Positions 10,908 through 22,849 of a stretch of DNA of 64,000 nucleotides are shown here, piece by piece. The stretch comes from Cryoendolithus antarcticus (Eukaryota; Ascomycota; Dothideomycetes; Cladosporiales; Cladosporiaceae), in contig NAJO01000017.1 of NCBI GenBank assembly GCA_002077065.1, positions 868,001 through 932,000 of the forward strand. The letters are read 5' to 3'. The notes below the pieces were generated by a model. It was not told the DNA's origin. It made no database searches and saw only the letters and a program-made list of their open reading frames with translations. Each line of letters opens with the position of its first letter. The stretch's first letter is position 1. A program made the position numbers and the translations under genes.

Positions 10908-11988
10908 AGGCAGTTTGTAGGGTAAGGTTCACGACGCAACTTGGCCAGGACCTTGAGTAAGAGAGGGCTGGTAGCGGAGGGCTTCTATGTGAGCCACGAC
11001 ACAACAGCCGCGATGGACAGATGTTTCTGACTGGCAAGGATACAATCCGCATACAAGACTGCTCTCTCCGACTCGGCCGCAAGTCTGTGAATACTCTCTG
11101 TTCCTGTGCTTCGAACAGTCTAGGGTTCGAACTCATGTCGATTATCTCGCACTTCCTGGCGGCGCCCGGGAAAGGTCACCGCCAGGCAGGGCTTTGATGA
11201 GACAAAAGGGAAGTGGTCTTGCAAGCAAGACCATCTCAAATGAGCCGAAGCGTCTGATTGGTTGTAGATACTTCCCTTCGTTGAGAGAGTGGTACGTCGG
11301 AATATATACTTCTATCATGGTAGCGCAGGGCAAGAGTGCAACGATCGAGAAGTGAAAACTTTTCGAAGCTAGTATCATGGTATTTGCATAGCTTCCGACC
11401 CTCGAACGTCTAGTGCACGTTGCTCTCTAAGATTCCCTTCGTGCTCAAAGGCATGCGGATTCTCTGACATGGGCGTGATGTCGTCCCGGTGTCCAGGTAG
11501 AGAGACCGCATCACACTTGTCACCCGCGCTACCGCGCAGCGAAAAGGGAAGAGATCTTGCAAGCAAGACCTGTTCAAGTGTGTTTGAGCGTGTTGTAGCT
11601 ACTTCCCTTACTCACCTTGGGTTTAGTGCAGTATATGAATGTCGGTTCTCGAACATTGGAATCACTTTTGAGCTGGTAGACTACGGTAACCGCATCTCCA
11701 GTACGTGAAGCTAGAGTAGGGCACCGCATCTGCGTGTTCGATGTCGAGCACATGATGTCAGCGATCAGGAGGACATAGAACCGTGCTTATGCAAGGCGAG
11801 GGTGGGATAGATACATGCACTTGTGTTGATCGAATGTTGTGAGAGAGCAGAACACATGTTGTGGTCACGTGCGTGAACGATCAGCGACGACGATATGACC
11901 TCATCGACCTCGAACGTTGTCCAACCTCAGACTCCCCATGTCGTGACCAGCGACGACACTGGTGTAGCCCTGGTCTGGGTTTGCAACC
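10908..11988. other. Intergenic with a repeat pair
   Basis: No supported gene. It holds the duplicated hairpin element listed separately and the promoter of the next gene. Confidence 0.5.
11203..11609. repeat. Two copies of a ~75-bp hairpin-like element, ~340 bp apart
   Basis: Copy 1 (about 11203-11280) and copy 2 (about 11541-11609) both start with aaaagggaag, contain tcttgcaagcaagacc (8-bp arms around an AA turn in copy 1) and end with tacttccctt. The outer AAGGGAAG and CTTCCCTT are inverted repeats of each other, so each unit is bounded by short terminal inverted repeats. The interior is diverged. This could be a small MITE-like element; I see no target-site duplication. Confidence 0.6.
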
Positions 11989-12810
11989 ATGTCACTAAAA
12001 CGCAAGCACGAAGACATCACCCCCTCCAACCCCTCCGCCGAACCCCCCATCTTCCGCTCCGCCCCCATCTCAGACCGCGAGTCCACCTTCATCGGCCTCT
12101 TCTCCCCCACCCTCCCCCCAAAAGACCTCCAGCACCTCGCCGAGATCGAATCAGCAAGTCACAAAGTCCTCGCCTGGCGACGAGAAAGCAATCAGCAATC
12201 TCTCACGCACGCAAAACAGTATGTCACGGGCCATGACGATGATGGGGAGAAGTACGGCGGGAGTAAAGTCGAGAAGGTACTCGTTCGCATGGTCGTCACG
12301 GGGTCTTGTGTTGTGGCAAGGTGGTATGGGGGTGTGATGTTGGGGCCTGTGAGGTTTACGCATATGGAGAATGCTGCGAGGGAGGCTGTGCAGAAGTGGC
12401 AGGACGATGTGGTCGACGGCGCGGCAAAGAAACGGAAAGTCGATGACGATGCTGCGGAAAAGGAGAGATTGGTCAAAGTGCTCGGGAAGCGAGATCAGAG
12501 TGTAACAGTACTGCGAGCACTGGCATTCGAGAAAGAGGCCATGGCAAAGCGCGCCGCAGAGGGCGAAGCGCCGCCTCTCCCTCCAGAAAGCGTGATAATC
12601 GATGCGACTGCCGCGGCGAAATCTCCGAAGGTGATGCTGGCTTCGCAGCAAGCGAAGCCAAAGTACGATGATATGGAGTTGTCGCAGCTGAGGATGCTGG
12701 AGAAGGCTAGGGATGCGAGTATTGCGTTCTTGCTGAAGAGGATTGATAGGGCTGAAGAGCAGCTGGTACCGTCAAGTACGCCGCCGAATACTAAGGTCGA
12801 TCCACCTTGA
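11989..12810 (+). CDS. IMPACT/YIH1-like protein with UPF0029 domain
   Basis: Single exon, 273 residues. The central region matches the IMPACT-family UPF0029 fold: the DDDGEKYGG element, then VVARWYGGVMLGPVRF, which is the family's conserved R-[YFW]-[FY]-G-G-x-x-L-G motif, and helix ENAAREAVQKW. YIH1/IMPACT proteins bind GCN1 and damp GCN2 kinase signalling, but those also have an RWD domain, which is absent here. This gene is therefore a stand-alone UPF0029 protein whose partner is unknown. The C-terminal third is a charged coiled-coil-prone extension (MELSQLRMLEKARDASIAFL). The start MSLKRKHED carries a basic cluster. It converges with the next, reverse-strand gene, with 346 bp between. Confidence 0.8.
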   Translation: MSLKRKHEDITPSNPSAEPPIFRSAPISDRESTFIGLFSPTLPPKDLQHLAEIESASHKVLAWRRESNQQSLTHAKQYVTGHDDDGEKYGGSKVEKVLVRMVVTGSCVVARWYGGVMLGPVRFTHMENAAREAVQKWQDDVVDGAAKKRKVDDDAAEKERLVKVLGKRDQSVTVLRALAFEKEAMAKRAAEGEAPPLPPESVIIDATAAAKSPKVMLASQQAKPKYDDMELSQLRMLEKARDASIAFLLKRIDRAEEQLVPSSTPPNTKVDPP

Positions 12811-13156
12811 AGGAGTCAAGGGGGAGATTTGTATGGATCGAGTCAGGGAACGTCTTTCGGACGATGCCTACATAATCTTGATTTTTGTGACCAATGAGCC
12901 CTGGATCGAGTCCAAGGACTGCTGATCCAAGTCTGCTCTTGACGGATGATCGATGAAGATTGTTAAACTACGAGAAAGTCGCTACTACTCTCGAATTCCC
13001 TGCGCCAATTCGCTCTACCTTTTCATCGACACTACATAACGCCTGGAATATCTGGCTATGCTGTTATGCCGCTTTATAACGCTCGCAAACGCCGATATGG
13101 ATTGTTGAGTCATGGCGATGACGATGGCTTGTGACTTTCTCCGCCCCGCGAACTTC

Positions 13157-14732
13157 TCACTTTGCCACCCCGATCTCTTTCTCCTTCACACTTGACGGAG
13201 CACTTGTCGTAAATTTGTTGGGTGTTGTCCCGATCGTCATCCACTCTGGGATATCGAAGACAGATTCATCTTCGGTCGAGGGACGCGAGCTGGGATCAGT
13301 AGTCAAGGACATCAGCGACGGCACCTTTGATGGACCTGCCCGGATAGCGACAGGCGCCAACACAGGTGCACACGACATCCTAAGCGGCTCTCTTTGGGTC
13401 GTCTGCTGCTTCACAGGCACTTTCGAAGGGCGCTTCGATGGCCCAGCCTGCATAACAGCGGTGGGCGCAGGGCCATGCGGCTCAAGTACCGATCTCACAG
13501 GCGTCGGACTGAAGGATTGAAGAAAGCGCTCTTTATCAGTAGACGCGATGGGAAGGCTCTCTGTTGTAATGAGTCAGCGTTCCTGTGCAATAGAGGAGGT
13601 CTCGAGGCTCCATACCCTGGATGCTCGGCATACGCGACGATGCGGTCGTAGACGCTCGCGATTTGGGTGTCGGCGTCGCTAATCCATTGATTAGCCACCG
13701 CGCTCGACTGCAATGCCTCCGAATCACATACGCCTGACCCCACTGGCCCTCTGCCCAAGCGACAACCTCACATCCGGCAGCGGCGCCTTGTGGCGGAAGT
13801 ACTCTTGCTTGCTTTGCGGCACTGTGCGCGCTGGCAGCTTACTTTGCGATCGCGACGAGCCCTCACCGTTGTCTTGTCGCGGGTCTGTACCGAGACGGAG
13901 CTGCTCCAGCTTCCGCCTCAACTCTTCAGACATCGCCGGGCTTGACGTTGCGATTGCCTTGCCCTTGCCCTGGGCTTCGACCTCCGGCTCGGACAGAGAG
14001 GGCTGCTTGGTGTCTTTGCGACCCGCCAGCGCCGAAGCGCTTGCGTTGCGCTTACTCGGCCAAAAGCCAAAGGGTACGCGGTGGTCGCTCGTCGGCGCCG
14101 ATGGAGTTAAGCTGTCACCCCCTCCGTTGCCATTGCTCGCTGAGATGCTGATAGACATCCTCTTGGTCATGACGTTGTCGATGCCGCCCTCGGAGGCTCT
14201 GCGCTTGAATGTCGGACTGATGCCATCGGACGCGGACTTCTTCCGGTCGCTGATTGACAGCTTGGTCAAGAAGTCGAATGCCATGCTCTTCGAAAAGGCA
14301 CTAACGCTCTGCTACCACATCAGCTGGTAACACATCACTTCTCTGTTTTCGTAGCTTGCGCACCTCTACAGATCGAGCTCAATGATTATCTGGACAGTCT
14401 TCGTCGGTAACAACTCCTCAAACTCCCAATGGTGGTACAATAACAGTACAATAACGTAAGATATCAAAGCAAGGATGAATTCAAAAGTCCAATAACAGCT
14501 CACCTCCAGTGCGTGCTGGAGTTCTGCGTTCGCGGCTTTCATCCTGGCATCGTTGATAGGAGAAGCGTGGCGCGGTGTTGCTCGAGAGGGGCATGACGAA
14601 GTCACCGAGTGTCGCATCGCGGTGGGAAGCCGCTGTCCGTTGAGGAGATTTGCCTTTCCTTGGCCTTCCGGTTGAAGTCAAGATTGGACCCGATGGACTG
14701 GGTAGCAGGAAGTCATCTTGCTGTGCGCTCAT
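13157..14732 (-). CDS. Unknown multi-exon protein
   Basis: The well-supported 3' part is exon 13732-14308, exon 13616-13678 and exon 13157-13560, joined by 53- and 55-bp introns with GTATGT/GTATGG donors, an in-phase fit and a stop at 13157-13159. Upstream, a 27-bp exon (14396-14422, FEELLPTKT) splices in phase to SVSAFSKSMAFDFLTK, and before it a helical exon ends at 14504 with RMKAANAELQHALE (GTGAGC donor). The first exon from the ATG at 14732 (MSAQQDDFLLPSPSG) is in another frame, and I could not find a clean intron joining it to the helical exon. Alternatively MAFDFL at 14284 is the start. Basic, Ser-rich segments such as SPTFKRRASEGG look like phosphorylation sites. Function unknown. Confidence 0.6.
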
Positions 14733-15421
14733 CTAGAGCGTGTAGATTGGCAGGTCAGACACTCACACATTGTCGAAGGGGATAGGAGCCTCCACGTTCT
14801 ACGTGCGGACCAACACCAGGTTGGAACTACAGTCTGTCTTGCGCGCTGCACACAGAGCACCACCTGTCAGGGGCTTCAGAGTTGCGGCTACGTTGGACTC
14901 TTTCGAGCTCTGGGATTCGTACAGCGCGTTGGAGCCTGTCTGTAGGTCATCGAGAACGCGGACAGCCGAGAGGTGAAGTCAAGCGGGTGTAGCCGGTGAA
15001 AGTTAATTCGGACGACAGCGCCCGTTGATCTGCTAACAACACGCTATCGGAGGCCACTGACAAGCTCATGGTTGCTGCGGTGTAGTGTCCGCACACAATC
15101 AGTCGCATGAGGCGGTGGAGTGCTTTCAGCACCGTGTTGAAATGCTCAGACTAAGTGTTCGTCTACGTTGAAGCTTCTACGCCGCTCATTTCGTCATTTG
15201 CGGGCGTGATCGTAAGTCGACATGAGCGAAGACGCGGGCCAGCGTCTTTGACAGGCCTGGAGGCACGAAAGCGTTCTCCCGTTTACGACACTTGAGAGGC
15301 GACGTGGGAACAGAGAGGGTGCAATTGCAGAAAGTGGAAAGTCTTGACTTCGTCATTTGCCCAGCCGCTGTCCAGATCGTGCAGACTCAGAATCCGCTCA
15401 ATACAATGTAATGCCGCATGC
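14733..15421. other. Intergenic, nothing recognised
   Basis: Promoter side of the unknown reverse-strand gene and 3' flank of the Borealin-type gene. No supported gene. Confidence 0.5.
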
Positions 15422-16533
15422 TCAACCTCGTTTCCGCAACGTCCGTCCCGTCGCCACCGGCGCCGGCGCAGTGGCGACATCTTTCCTCTTCGCCGCTGCA
15501 GAAACCGTACTCTTAGCCCCCGCCCCCGCGACACCAACCTTCTTGACCCACACAGCATTCCGTCCCACAGCAGCTTTCGTAACAATCGTCGTCTCCGCAC
15601 TGCTCGTACTCGTCTCACTCTCCCTGCCTGCACTCTCGACTTCCACAGCCGTAACGACGCGCTTCGCTTGCCGACTCGGCGCCCGCGACGATGGTGCGGC
15701 CGGTGCATGCAGAGTGGAGAGTACCGGCCGTACTGGACTCCGAGTGGCTGCCATCGGCGCGGATGCGTAGAACTTCTCAGGCGAAGCGTGGGGTTTGAAT
15801 GGCGATTTGGGGAGGTTTCGGGAGTTATGGGATCTGGGCGAGAGGACTGAGGGGCCTTTTCGTGAGACTGCGCGTGTGGCTTTGGTGTTTGCTGTTGCGG
15901 CCTGGGTGGGTTTGGCGCGTTTCTTGGGTTGGGGGAGGGAGTCTAGAGGTTGTTGCTGCTGGGAGGATGCGGGTTGGTTCTCTTTGTCGTCGAGAGTGAA
16001 GTGGTCACTGGGATGGTTGTTAGTCGCACATCGCGTACTTTGCTGTAGGAACGCTGCATACCTTGTGCGCTTCAGACTCCTCACGGCAGGACTCGAGATC
16101 TGAAATGGGCGACTCTCCTCTGCCGCAATGACCAGAGCTACTGGCTTCGGCTTTGCTTTCTCCGCGTGCTCGTCGAACAGATCCTGCATCTTTCGCTTAC
16201 GCATGTTTGGAGGAATGCGATTCAGTCGTCCCTCCAGTCTTGCACGCAGCGTCCTTGCGCTTTCGGCGTATTGTGCGCGTAGCTTTCGTGCTCGGTCGGT
16301 CACTATTGACGCGTCAGTGCAACTCTCCGCGACACTGGATGGAAACGTGGCCGACCCTCGATCTGGAAGTTGTCGATCATAGCTTGCTTCTGCGCCTGAT
16401 TGATGCCCATTGTTGGCTTCATGGGACTCGCTGGCGGTGGTGTGGTTGCGCTCGTGAGTGCCATCGGGGCCTGTGAAGGTGGCTCCTGCGCGGTGATCGA
16501 TGATTGGGGCTGCTTCTGCTTACGTGGAGGCAT
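15422..16533 (-). CDS. Borealin/Nbl1 N-terminal domain protein (chromosomal passenger complex)
   Basis: Three exons, 16356-16533, 16062-16302 and 15422-16007, with introns of 53 and 54 bp, give 334 residues. The region spanning the first intron reads KQAMIDNFQIE then VTDRARKLRAQYAESA, TLRARLEGRLNRIPPNMR and KRKMQDLF, which is the Nbl1/Borealin N-terminal helix that bundles with Survivin and INCENP in the Aurora B passenger complex. The rest is a basic, Ser/Pro/Ala-rich tail with KENQ and SPFKPHASPEKF elements typical of cell-cycle kinase targets. The second intron is a multiple of three without stops, so its retention would add 18 residues. The first intron has an unusual GTCGGC donor, accepted because it restores the family sequence. 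Confidence 0.8.
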
Positions 16534-16861
16534 TGTGAGAGAGTATAGATCGCGTGAGACTGTAGGTAGGCAAGTTGCTGCAGTGTAAGTGGATTGGACG
16601 CGATATAAATGTCGTTGCCATCGAGCTGTTTGAGCGCGTCAACAAGCCTCGGGTTACCTTCTACTTCGGTAAAATAGATGCCAACATGTGAACGTCGTCA
16701 ACGTGAGCTTCCGTTGCCTACCTACATGCTACAGCCCACCTCTACCACTACGACTCATAGATTTGCGCAATCCCCTCGGCACTGATCGTATTCTAGAAAT
16801 CCCACCAATCCTTGTCGGTTGCGTTACTAAGTTCATCACCAACCCCTCCCGTACCGCCACC
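16534..16861. promoter_or_regulatory. Divergent promoter between the Borealin-type gene and RPN10
   Basis: The two genes start 328 bp apart on opposite strands, so this interval must hold both promoters. I see no clear TATA box and no named site that I would defend. Confidence 0.4.
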
Positions 16862-17961
16862 ATGCCTCTCGAAGCGACGATGATAGTGTATAGATCCCTT
16901 CACTAACCTGTCATGAGTTTCACACTAACGTACTGACATAGCGTCGACAACTCCGAGTCCTCCCGCAATGGCGACTACGTTCCCTCGCGATGGGAAGCCC
17001 AGACCGATGCCGCAAACCTCATCTTCCACAGCAAAACGCAGTCGAATCCCGAATCAGCCGTCGGACTGATGTCGAGTGCTGGCTCCGGTCCACAGGTACT
17101 CACGACTTTGACGACAAATCCCGGCCAAATACTGGACGGCCTGCACAGGACGAAAGTTGGAGGGGCAAGTCATTTGGCCACGGGTGTGCAGATCGCTAGT
17201 GTGAGTCGCGTCGTCCTGCCTTAAGCTCATTGAAGCACGCAGCTTCGTCATCACAGCGGCCAAAGCCACCGCAGTAACTCCCCGCCCGGCAACACTGACA
17301 GTCAGCCCAGCTCGCCCTCAAACACCGCCAAAACAAATCCCAACGCCAGCGCATAATCCTCTTCACCTGCTCCCCAATCCCCGACAGCACATCCTCCCTC
17401 ACGAAGCTAGCCAAGAAAATGAAAAAGAACAACACCAGCATAGACATCGTGGCCTTTGGCGATCTTTCCGAGGACACCGTGGCGAAACTCACAGCTTTCA
17501 ACGACGCCGTCAAGGGCGGGGAAGGAAGCACACTCTTGACCATCCCGCCGGGTCCGAATCTGCTTAGTGATGCGGTGGTGAGCAGTGCGATTTTGGCAGG
17601 AGAGGGAGGCATGGGTCAAGCTGCTGCGGCTGCTGCGGCGAGGGAAGGTGGAGCTGCGGGAGGGGAGTTCGATGAGTTTGGGATTGATCCTTCAGTCGAC
17701 CCCGAGTTGGCTCTCGCATTGCGAATGTCACTAGAGGAGGATCGGGCACGGCAGGAGAGGGAGAGGAAGGCTACGGAGGAGGCTGAGGGGAAGACGGCGT
17801 TGGAGAGCGTGCCCGAGGGGCAGGAGGGGGAGAGCAAGCCCTTACTTGATGAGGAGGGCAAGCCTGCTGGGGAGAGTAGTGGCGATGCAGGGGCAAGTGG
17901 GATTTCAAGTGCAACGAAGAAGGAGGAGAAGAAAGGCGATGACGATAAGATGGAGGAGTGA
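16862..17961 (+). CDS. RPN10: 26S proteasome regulatory subunit RPN10
   Basis: Ubiquitin receptor of the 19S regulatory particle. Exons 16862-16887, 16942-17200 and 17311-17961 (introns 54 and 110 bp) give 311 residues. The N-terminal vWA domain begins MPLEATMIVVDNSE, spanning the first intron. GASHLATGVQIA continues across the second intron into LALKHRQNKSQRQRIILFT, then KKNNTSIDIVAFGDL. A ubiquitin-interacting motif follows: DPELALALRMSLEEDRARQE. The C-terminus is charged and ends KKGDDDKMEE. Domain order and length agree with fungal RPN10. The splice sites were chosen because they restore these conserved junctions. Confidence 0.95.
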
Positions 17962-18455
17962 GCTTGGCAGTCGATCAGTGTGATGTACGAGTATCGAGCT
18001 AGATTGTAAGATGGCGGGCTCAGATAGGTGAGAGCGAGCGTGCGATTGCCCAACGGCGTCAATGAAAAAGACGCTTGGCCCGGGTTGCGGCTTTGGTCTC
18101 CAATCAAGGGACCGTCAATCTGGGTACTCTTACTCATATCTTGGACCACGCCTTAGCTCCGCAGGGGCGGTAGCACGGCATTCAATTCAGACAGGTCGGT
18201 AATGCAAAATGCAAGGCCCTCCTCCAATTGATGTCATAGAGCATCAGCCAAGAGGTGCGGTGGTGGCTCAGTGCCTCTGGTGTTACGGTCATGAGTATGA
18301 GTACGTTGAAGTGCTTAGGAGTCTTTTACGCGTAATACGCGCGTGGCTCAAAGCCGAGGAAGTGCAGTGTCCGATTGTCGTGACTGTATGTGCGACCACC
18401 ACGGTTCCCCTCTTATCCGCTTTAGCGATAAGCACTCTTCTCCCGTTTGCCTCGC
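17962..18455. other. Intergenic between convergent RPN10 and TAF1
   Basis: RPN10 (plus) and TAF1 (minus) converge here. No supported gene is present; the frames are short. Confidence 0.5.
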
Positions 18456-21400
18456 TTATAGTTTCAACCCCCCAGGCGTTGCCCCAAAACTACTCCCCTC
18501 CCCATTTGCGCCGCCTCCTCCCATACCTCCTGCACCTGCTGCGCCGTTCGCATAAGCTTCGTTGGGATCCGCTGAGCCATTCAGCAGTGGGCAGAGTCTG
18601 TTGTAAATGTCGATCAGTACAGTAGGAGCGTAGAGAGCGGTACAACGACAGTGAGTAGATTAGTGAAGTGATGGGTTGTAAAGTGATAAGTAGAGAAGTG
18701 AGGGCGGGGCAGCTAGCCAAGTGTGCGACAGGGAGGGTAGTAGTTGGGAGAAGATAAGGGCAGGGGTGGACAGGGGTGGACAGGGGTGGCATGAGTGGTT
18801 AAAGGTGGGTGTGATGACAAAAGAGAAGGCGCGTTGAGGCGCATCTTTCAAGCAAAGTCTTGCTGAGCCATCGAGGACGTGCAGATCAAGCAGACAACCA
18901 TCTCAATTCGGTTGCCGCCAGCTGAGCATCTCTTTAATCCTCCAGCTTCCCATCTGACTCTGCTCTCCCTCGCATCAAAAGACTGTTGAAGTCCCGTTCC
19001 TCACAGCCTTGGCTGCCCCATCGCAAGCGCGCCAGCCACCTTCGCCTTCGCCACCTCAGCAGGTCTAGCAGGCTGGCGGTTGGTAGCAAGCAGCGCCGCA
19101 AGACCCATAGGCTTTTGCTGCCCCTGCTGCAGTGCGGTGCTAGCGGCTGGTGCGGCTGGCGCAACTGACGTCTCACCGAAATTGGGTGTCACGCAACGAC
19201 AAGAAAATTTGGATAATACTAACTTTCTGTTCGTTTTGATGTGGCCGACCATGCCGCAGTTTGCTGTTCCCGCGTATCAGTATGCCCTTCACCACACAGT
19301 ACGAATGGAAAGGGGGCTTAGGGAATACTCACCGCACTTCCTCGCCGTGCCGTCCTTGCTGCGTCCCTTGCCAGGTCCTTTGGCCTTGCCAGTGCCCACA
19401 GCGGAAGGAGAGCCAGCATCGGCGTCATCGGCTTCACCGGCAGGCGACCCAGCGAGGATCGAGCCGCCGGACTGCCGTTTCTTGAGATTCTCGCGTGCTT
19501 CGCGTCGGTCTTTGTTACGTTCCAGCCGGCGCAGCTCGTCCATGATCTTCTCTCGTTGAAGACGGTCTAGCTCTGGGTCACCGGTAGGTGCTATCTGCTC
19601 GAGGCTGTAGGGAGAAAGTGAAAGTCAGTTGCAGGGATCTCAGACTTGCGGCCGACAGCGACGTCGGCGGGGCTCGGGGACGGGTGCAGTAAAGAAATGG
19701 TATTCAGGATGACGGGTGCTGTGGTGGGTTACTGACTGTGTGTTCTCCAGACGCCTCTCATTGAGCCGCTTCTTGTAAGCCTTGATAACTTTCGGGTTGT
19801 CGACTCGCACAGGCGTGTCCACCCAGTTGCCCATGGCATCGCGGTGACGCCGCTTGATGAGCAGGACTTGGTCGCTGCTGTGCTCGAAGGAGTGTTTGGT
19901 AAACTGGCTGGCGGAGTCGTCGAAGATTACTGAGCCTGCGCCGCCTCCGACACCAACGCTCTGACGGGGCGTCGCGCGGCCGCCGAACTGCGATGCCACG
20001 ACTGAGCTTTGACGGACGGACTGCGTGTCATCGACATCCTCCATATCGACATCGCTGGTGTCAGCTTCGTTGCTGAGCCCAGCCTTCTGCTTCTCCCACG
20101 TATCGCGGATATCTCGATCATACTTTGCCTGCTGCATGGCGACGTTATACTTATGCCCTGTACTCTGCTGTACGCGCATGTTCGCCATCTTGTCAGTAGC
20201 GCTCTCACCACGCGGCACGTACCCGCCCTTCATATTCGTCTTGAGCATGCTGAATGCCTCGCCGCGGCCCGTGGGATCGCCTTCACCATGCACCTTTAGC
20301 ATAGCCTTGCCTGAAGTGGCATTGAGGAAGTTCTTCGTCGTCCGCCAAGGCGCGAGCATCTTCTCGATATTCTCGTCTTCCTCAGCATCTTCATCCTCCT
20401 TGTCGTTCCGCTTATCCTCGATGCCAAGATCAGCGAGATGCTGCACACCCACTTGCATGCTATCCAACAGGCAAATGTCCTCAGGCTTGATCCACCCGCG
20501 AATAGTCTCCAGATCCGGCGCTGGGAAACCAGGCATGGGCACCCAATACCCCACATCATCACTCTGCTTCGGCTTCTTCTCATACTTCATAAACTCGCGC
20601 ATCTTGCTTCGCAGGCCTGGAAGATCTCTAGCACCAGGCAGGTGATTGAGTAAATTGTAGTTCGTGACTTGGACGCCTCGTCGCCTGGGGTCGAGCGACT
20701 TCTGGTACATGCGGAAGCTAATGGCTTTGAGGCGCTTCTTGGCGGCGTCTGTGACTTTGCGGGAGTGCTCGCCGGGAATCTCGGCAAGAGGATACTGTTG
20801 TCCGACGACATGGAGGTTCTCGATGTTGCGGAGACTGAATTTGGTTCCTTTTTCGTAGCTGTGCGTGATGCCGAGGAGGAAGTCCGTGGATCGGGCGCTG
20901 TGTTTGAAGATCGGAGCGCGGAAGAGCGGGTTTTGTATGCTGGGGACAGTCTCGCCGGGGTCGACGTGGCCGAAGTTGAAAAAGGGACTCTTGTCTTGAT
21001 TTGCTAGGACTTGCGTCTCACCAATCTCGCGTTTTGGTCGCTCGGAGTCCTCTGCATCGCGCTTGCGGTAGTAGTTGGTGACGCGATTTCCCATGCCGAA
21101 CTTGGAGAGTATGACTGGCACTTCTTCCGAGTACTCCAACAGCAGCACACTCGAATTGTCATTCAGCGTAAGATCCTCAGTCCTCGCGAAGAGCTCCTTC
21201 GTTTCTTTGCCACGCAGATTTTTCCTCTTCTGGAAGCCCGGCTTCTGGAACCTGTAGCTGCGATTATGCGCATCATACATGTGCAGCGGTTGGCGGTGGA
21301 ATGCGCGCTTCTCCTTGGCTTCCATACCAACTCTGTAGAACGGCCATTGCAGCTTGATGGCCGGCATGCTGTGCTCCAGGGTAGTGTGACCGAGTGTTCC

Positions 21401-22849
21401 GCGCACCTTGTGTTGATGATTCTCCTTGAGTAGATCGTAAGCCTCATCATTGCTAATGTTGTAGCGCCGAGTGAGATCGCGACCGAGCGCTAAATCGAGA
21501 TGTCCGTCACCAGGCACACGCTTAGTGATAGCCTTGCGCTGCGGAACTTGCTCGTCGAGGAGGAGTAGTGGGTCGTTCATGTCGAGTGTGACCGCTCGAG
21601 CGACTCTGGCGGTGGCCTCTTCTGGGTCTTCGAAGCGAAGATAGGCATCCTGCATCGCAAGTGTGGCGTCGTGATCAAGTATGCCGACGCGACGACGCTT
21701 CTGCGGGCGTGCCTTCTCTTCGTTTTCCCAGTCACCCTCCATCAAGTCTGCTTGCTCGTCTGCATCCAGCACAGAGCCATCGTCACCACTCGGGATGTCC
21801 CAGTCCTGACAAAGTACGGCCAGGTCTTGCATTGTGACATTGCCAATTACTTCGGTCTCATCAAATTCGCTCAGCGCAATGTCGTCGCCACTCTCGTCCT
21901 CGTTGACGGGCTTCTCGCACTTGACGAGACCTCGGCCAGCATACGCGGAGGCAGTAGGCTTGCCAACCACAGTAACAGTCCTGAAGCTTTTCTCTTGATC
22001 CGGAAGTAGGTCCAGCGAGATCTTGGTTGCGACGACAGGCTTCGGTGGCTTGAGCGGAACCTTTCCCTTATACATCCCAGGCAAAGGCGCGAACAGCTCA
22101 GTCCATTTCGGGACCTCGTCCGCCTCCCACGCAGGAAACTTCGGCCACATCTCTGCCAGCGGTCGATCAGGAGGAAGCTCGAGGTCCTCGTGGAGAGCAG
22201 CGGCCCTGAACATGTCACGTTGCAAGCGCGCCATTTCATCTAGCTCTTCCTCCTCTTCTTCAGGCTCGGCATGCGAAGATGCACTCGGAGACATTGGATC
22301 GTCGCGAGTGAAGGACTGAGGACTCAAGCTTGTAGGCGAAGCGTGGAACTGCTGCATGTGATGCGACGCACGCTCAGCACCAGCCCTGGGAAGCGCCAGT
22401 CCACTCGCACTCTTGCTCGGCAGCGCCAACCCGAAGCCATTCGTGCGCGCCTGCTGTTGCGGCACCACCTCCGCCCTCCTCTCAAGCACAGGCGAACTCG
22501 AGCCGTTCTCGCCAAAGAGGTCGTTATCCTCCTCTCCATCCCCAAACAAGCCACCCATAACCTCATCGCCCGCTTCATCCTCGACTTTCACCACCTGGCT
22601 GTCCCCCACAAACACCTGCCCATCATCGTCCTCGTCTAGATGATTCGTCGCCTCTTCCTCTTCGGGCAAGTCGTCATCGGAGATATCCTCGTAGTCCTGC
22701 GCATCGTCGACTTTCTCGCCGGGATCCAGGGGAGTCCAAGAGTTGTCGTCTTGAGCGAGGGAGTCGTAGCCGCCGAGGAAGCGCTGGATGTCGGCGTTCT
22801 CGTTTATGGGGCTGTTAGCCCGGGACTCGTCGGAGGTCGCGTGAGGCAT
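18456..22849 (-). CDS. TAF1: TFIID subunit 1 (TAF1)
   Basis: Largest TFIID subunit, scaffold for TBP at RNA polymerase II promoters. Four exons, 19737-22849, 19333-19604, 19224-19263 and 18456-18597, sum to 3567 bases, 1188 residues. The N-terminal acidic region includes an element around ADIQRFLGGYDSLA that may be TBP-binding. The central DUF3591 domain holds GHTTLEHSMPAIKLQWPFYR, PLFRAPIFKH and KFSLRNIENLHVVGQQYPLA. The C-terminal part has APTGDPELDRLQREKIMDEL and a zinc knuckle split by two introns: RKCANCGMVGHIKTNRK then LCPLLNGS. It ends in a Gly-rich tail. The last intron, 626 bp, is unusually long for this genome. The start MPHATSDESRANSP is preferred over an in-frame upstream extension. 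Confidence 0.93.
18761..18790. repeat. Three tandem copies of a 10-bp unit inside the long TAF1 intron
   Basis: The unit caggggtgga is repeated three times head to tail, with one change in the last copy. It lies within the last TAF1 intron (18598-19223). Confidence 0.8.

Noticed and set aside
15344..15850. Plus-strand Arg/Ser-rich 168-codon frame
   Set aside because: Antisense to the well-supported Borealin-type gene.
19001..19252. Long alternative C-terminus of TAF1 read through the intron
   Set aside because: The spliced ending LCPLLNGS restores the family zinc knuckle and makes the exon sum divisible by three; the read-through tail lacks the last Cys.
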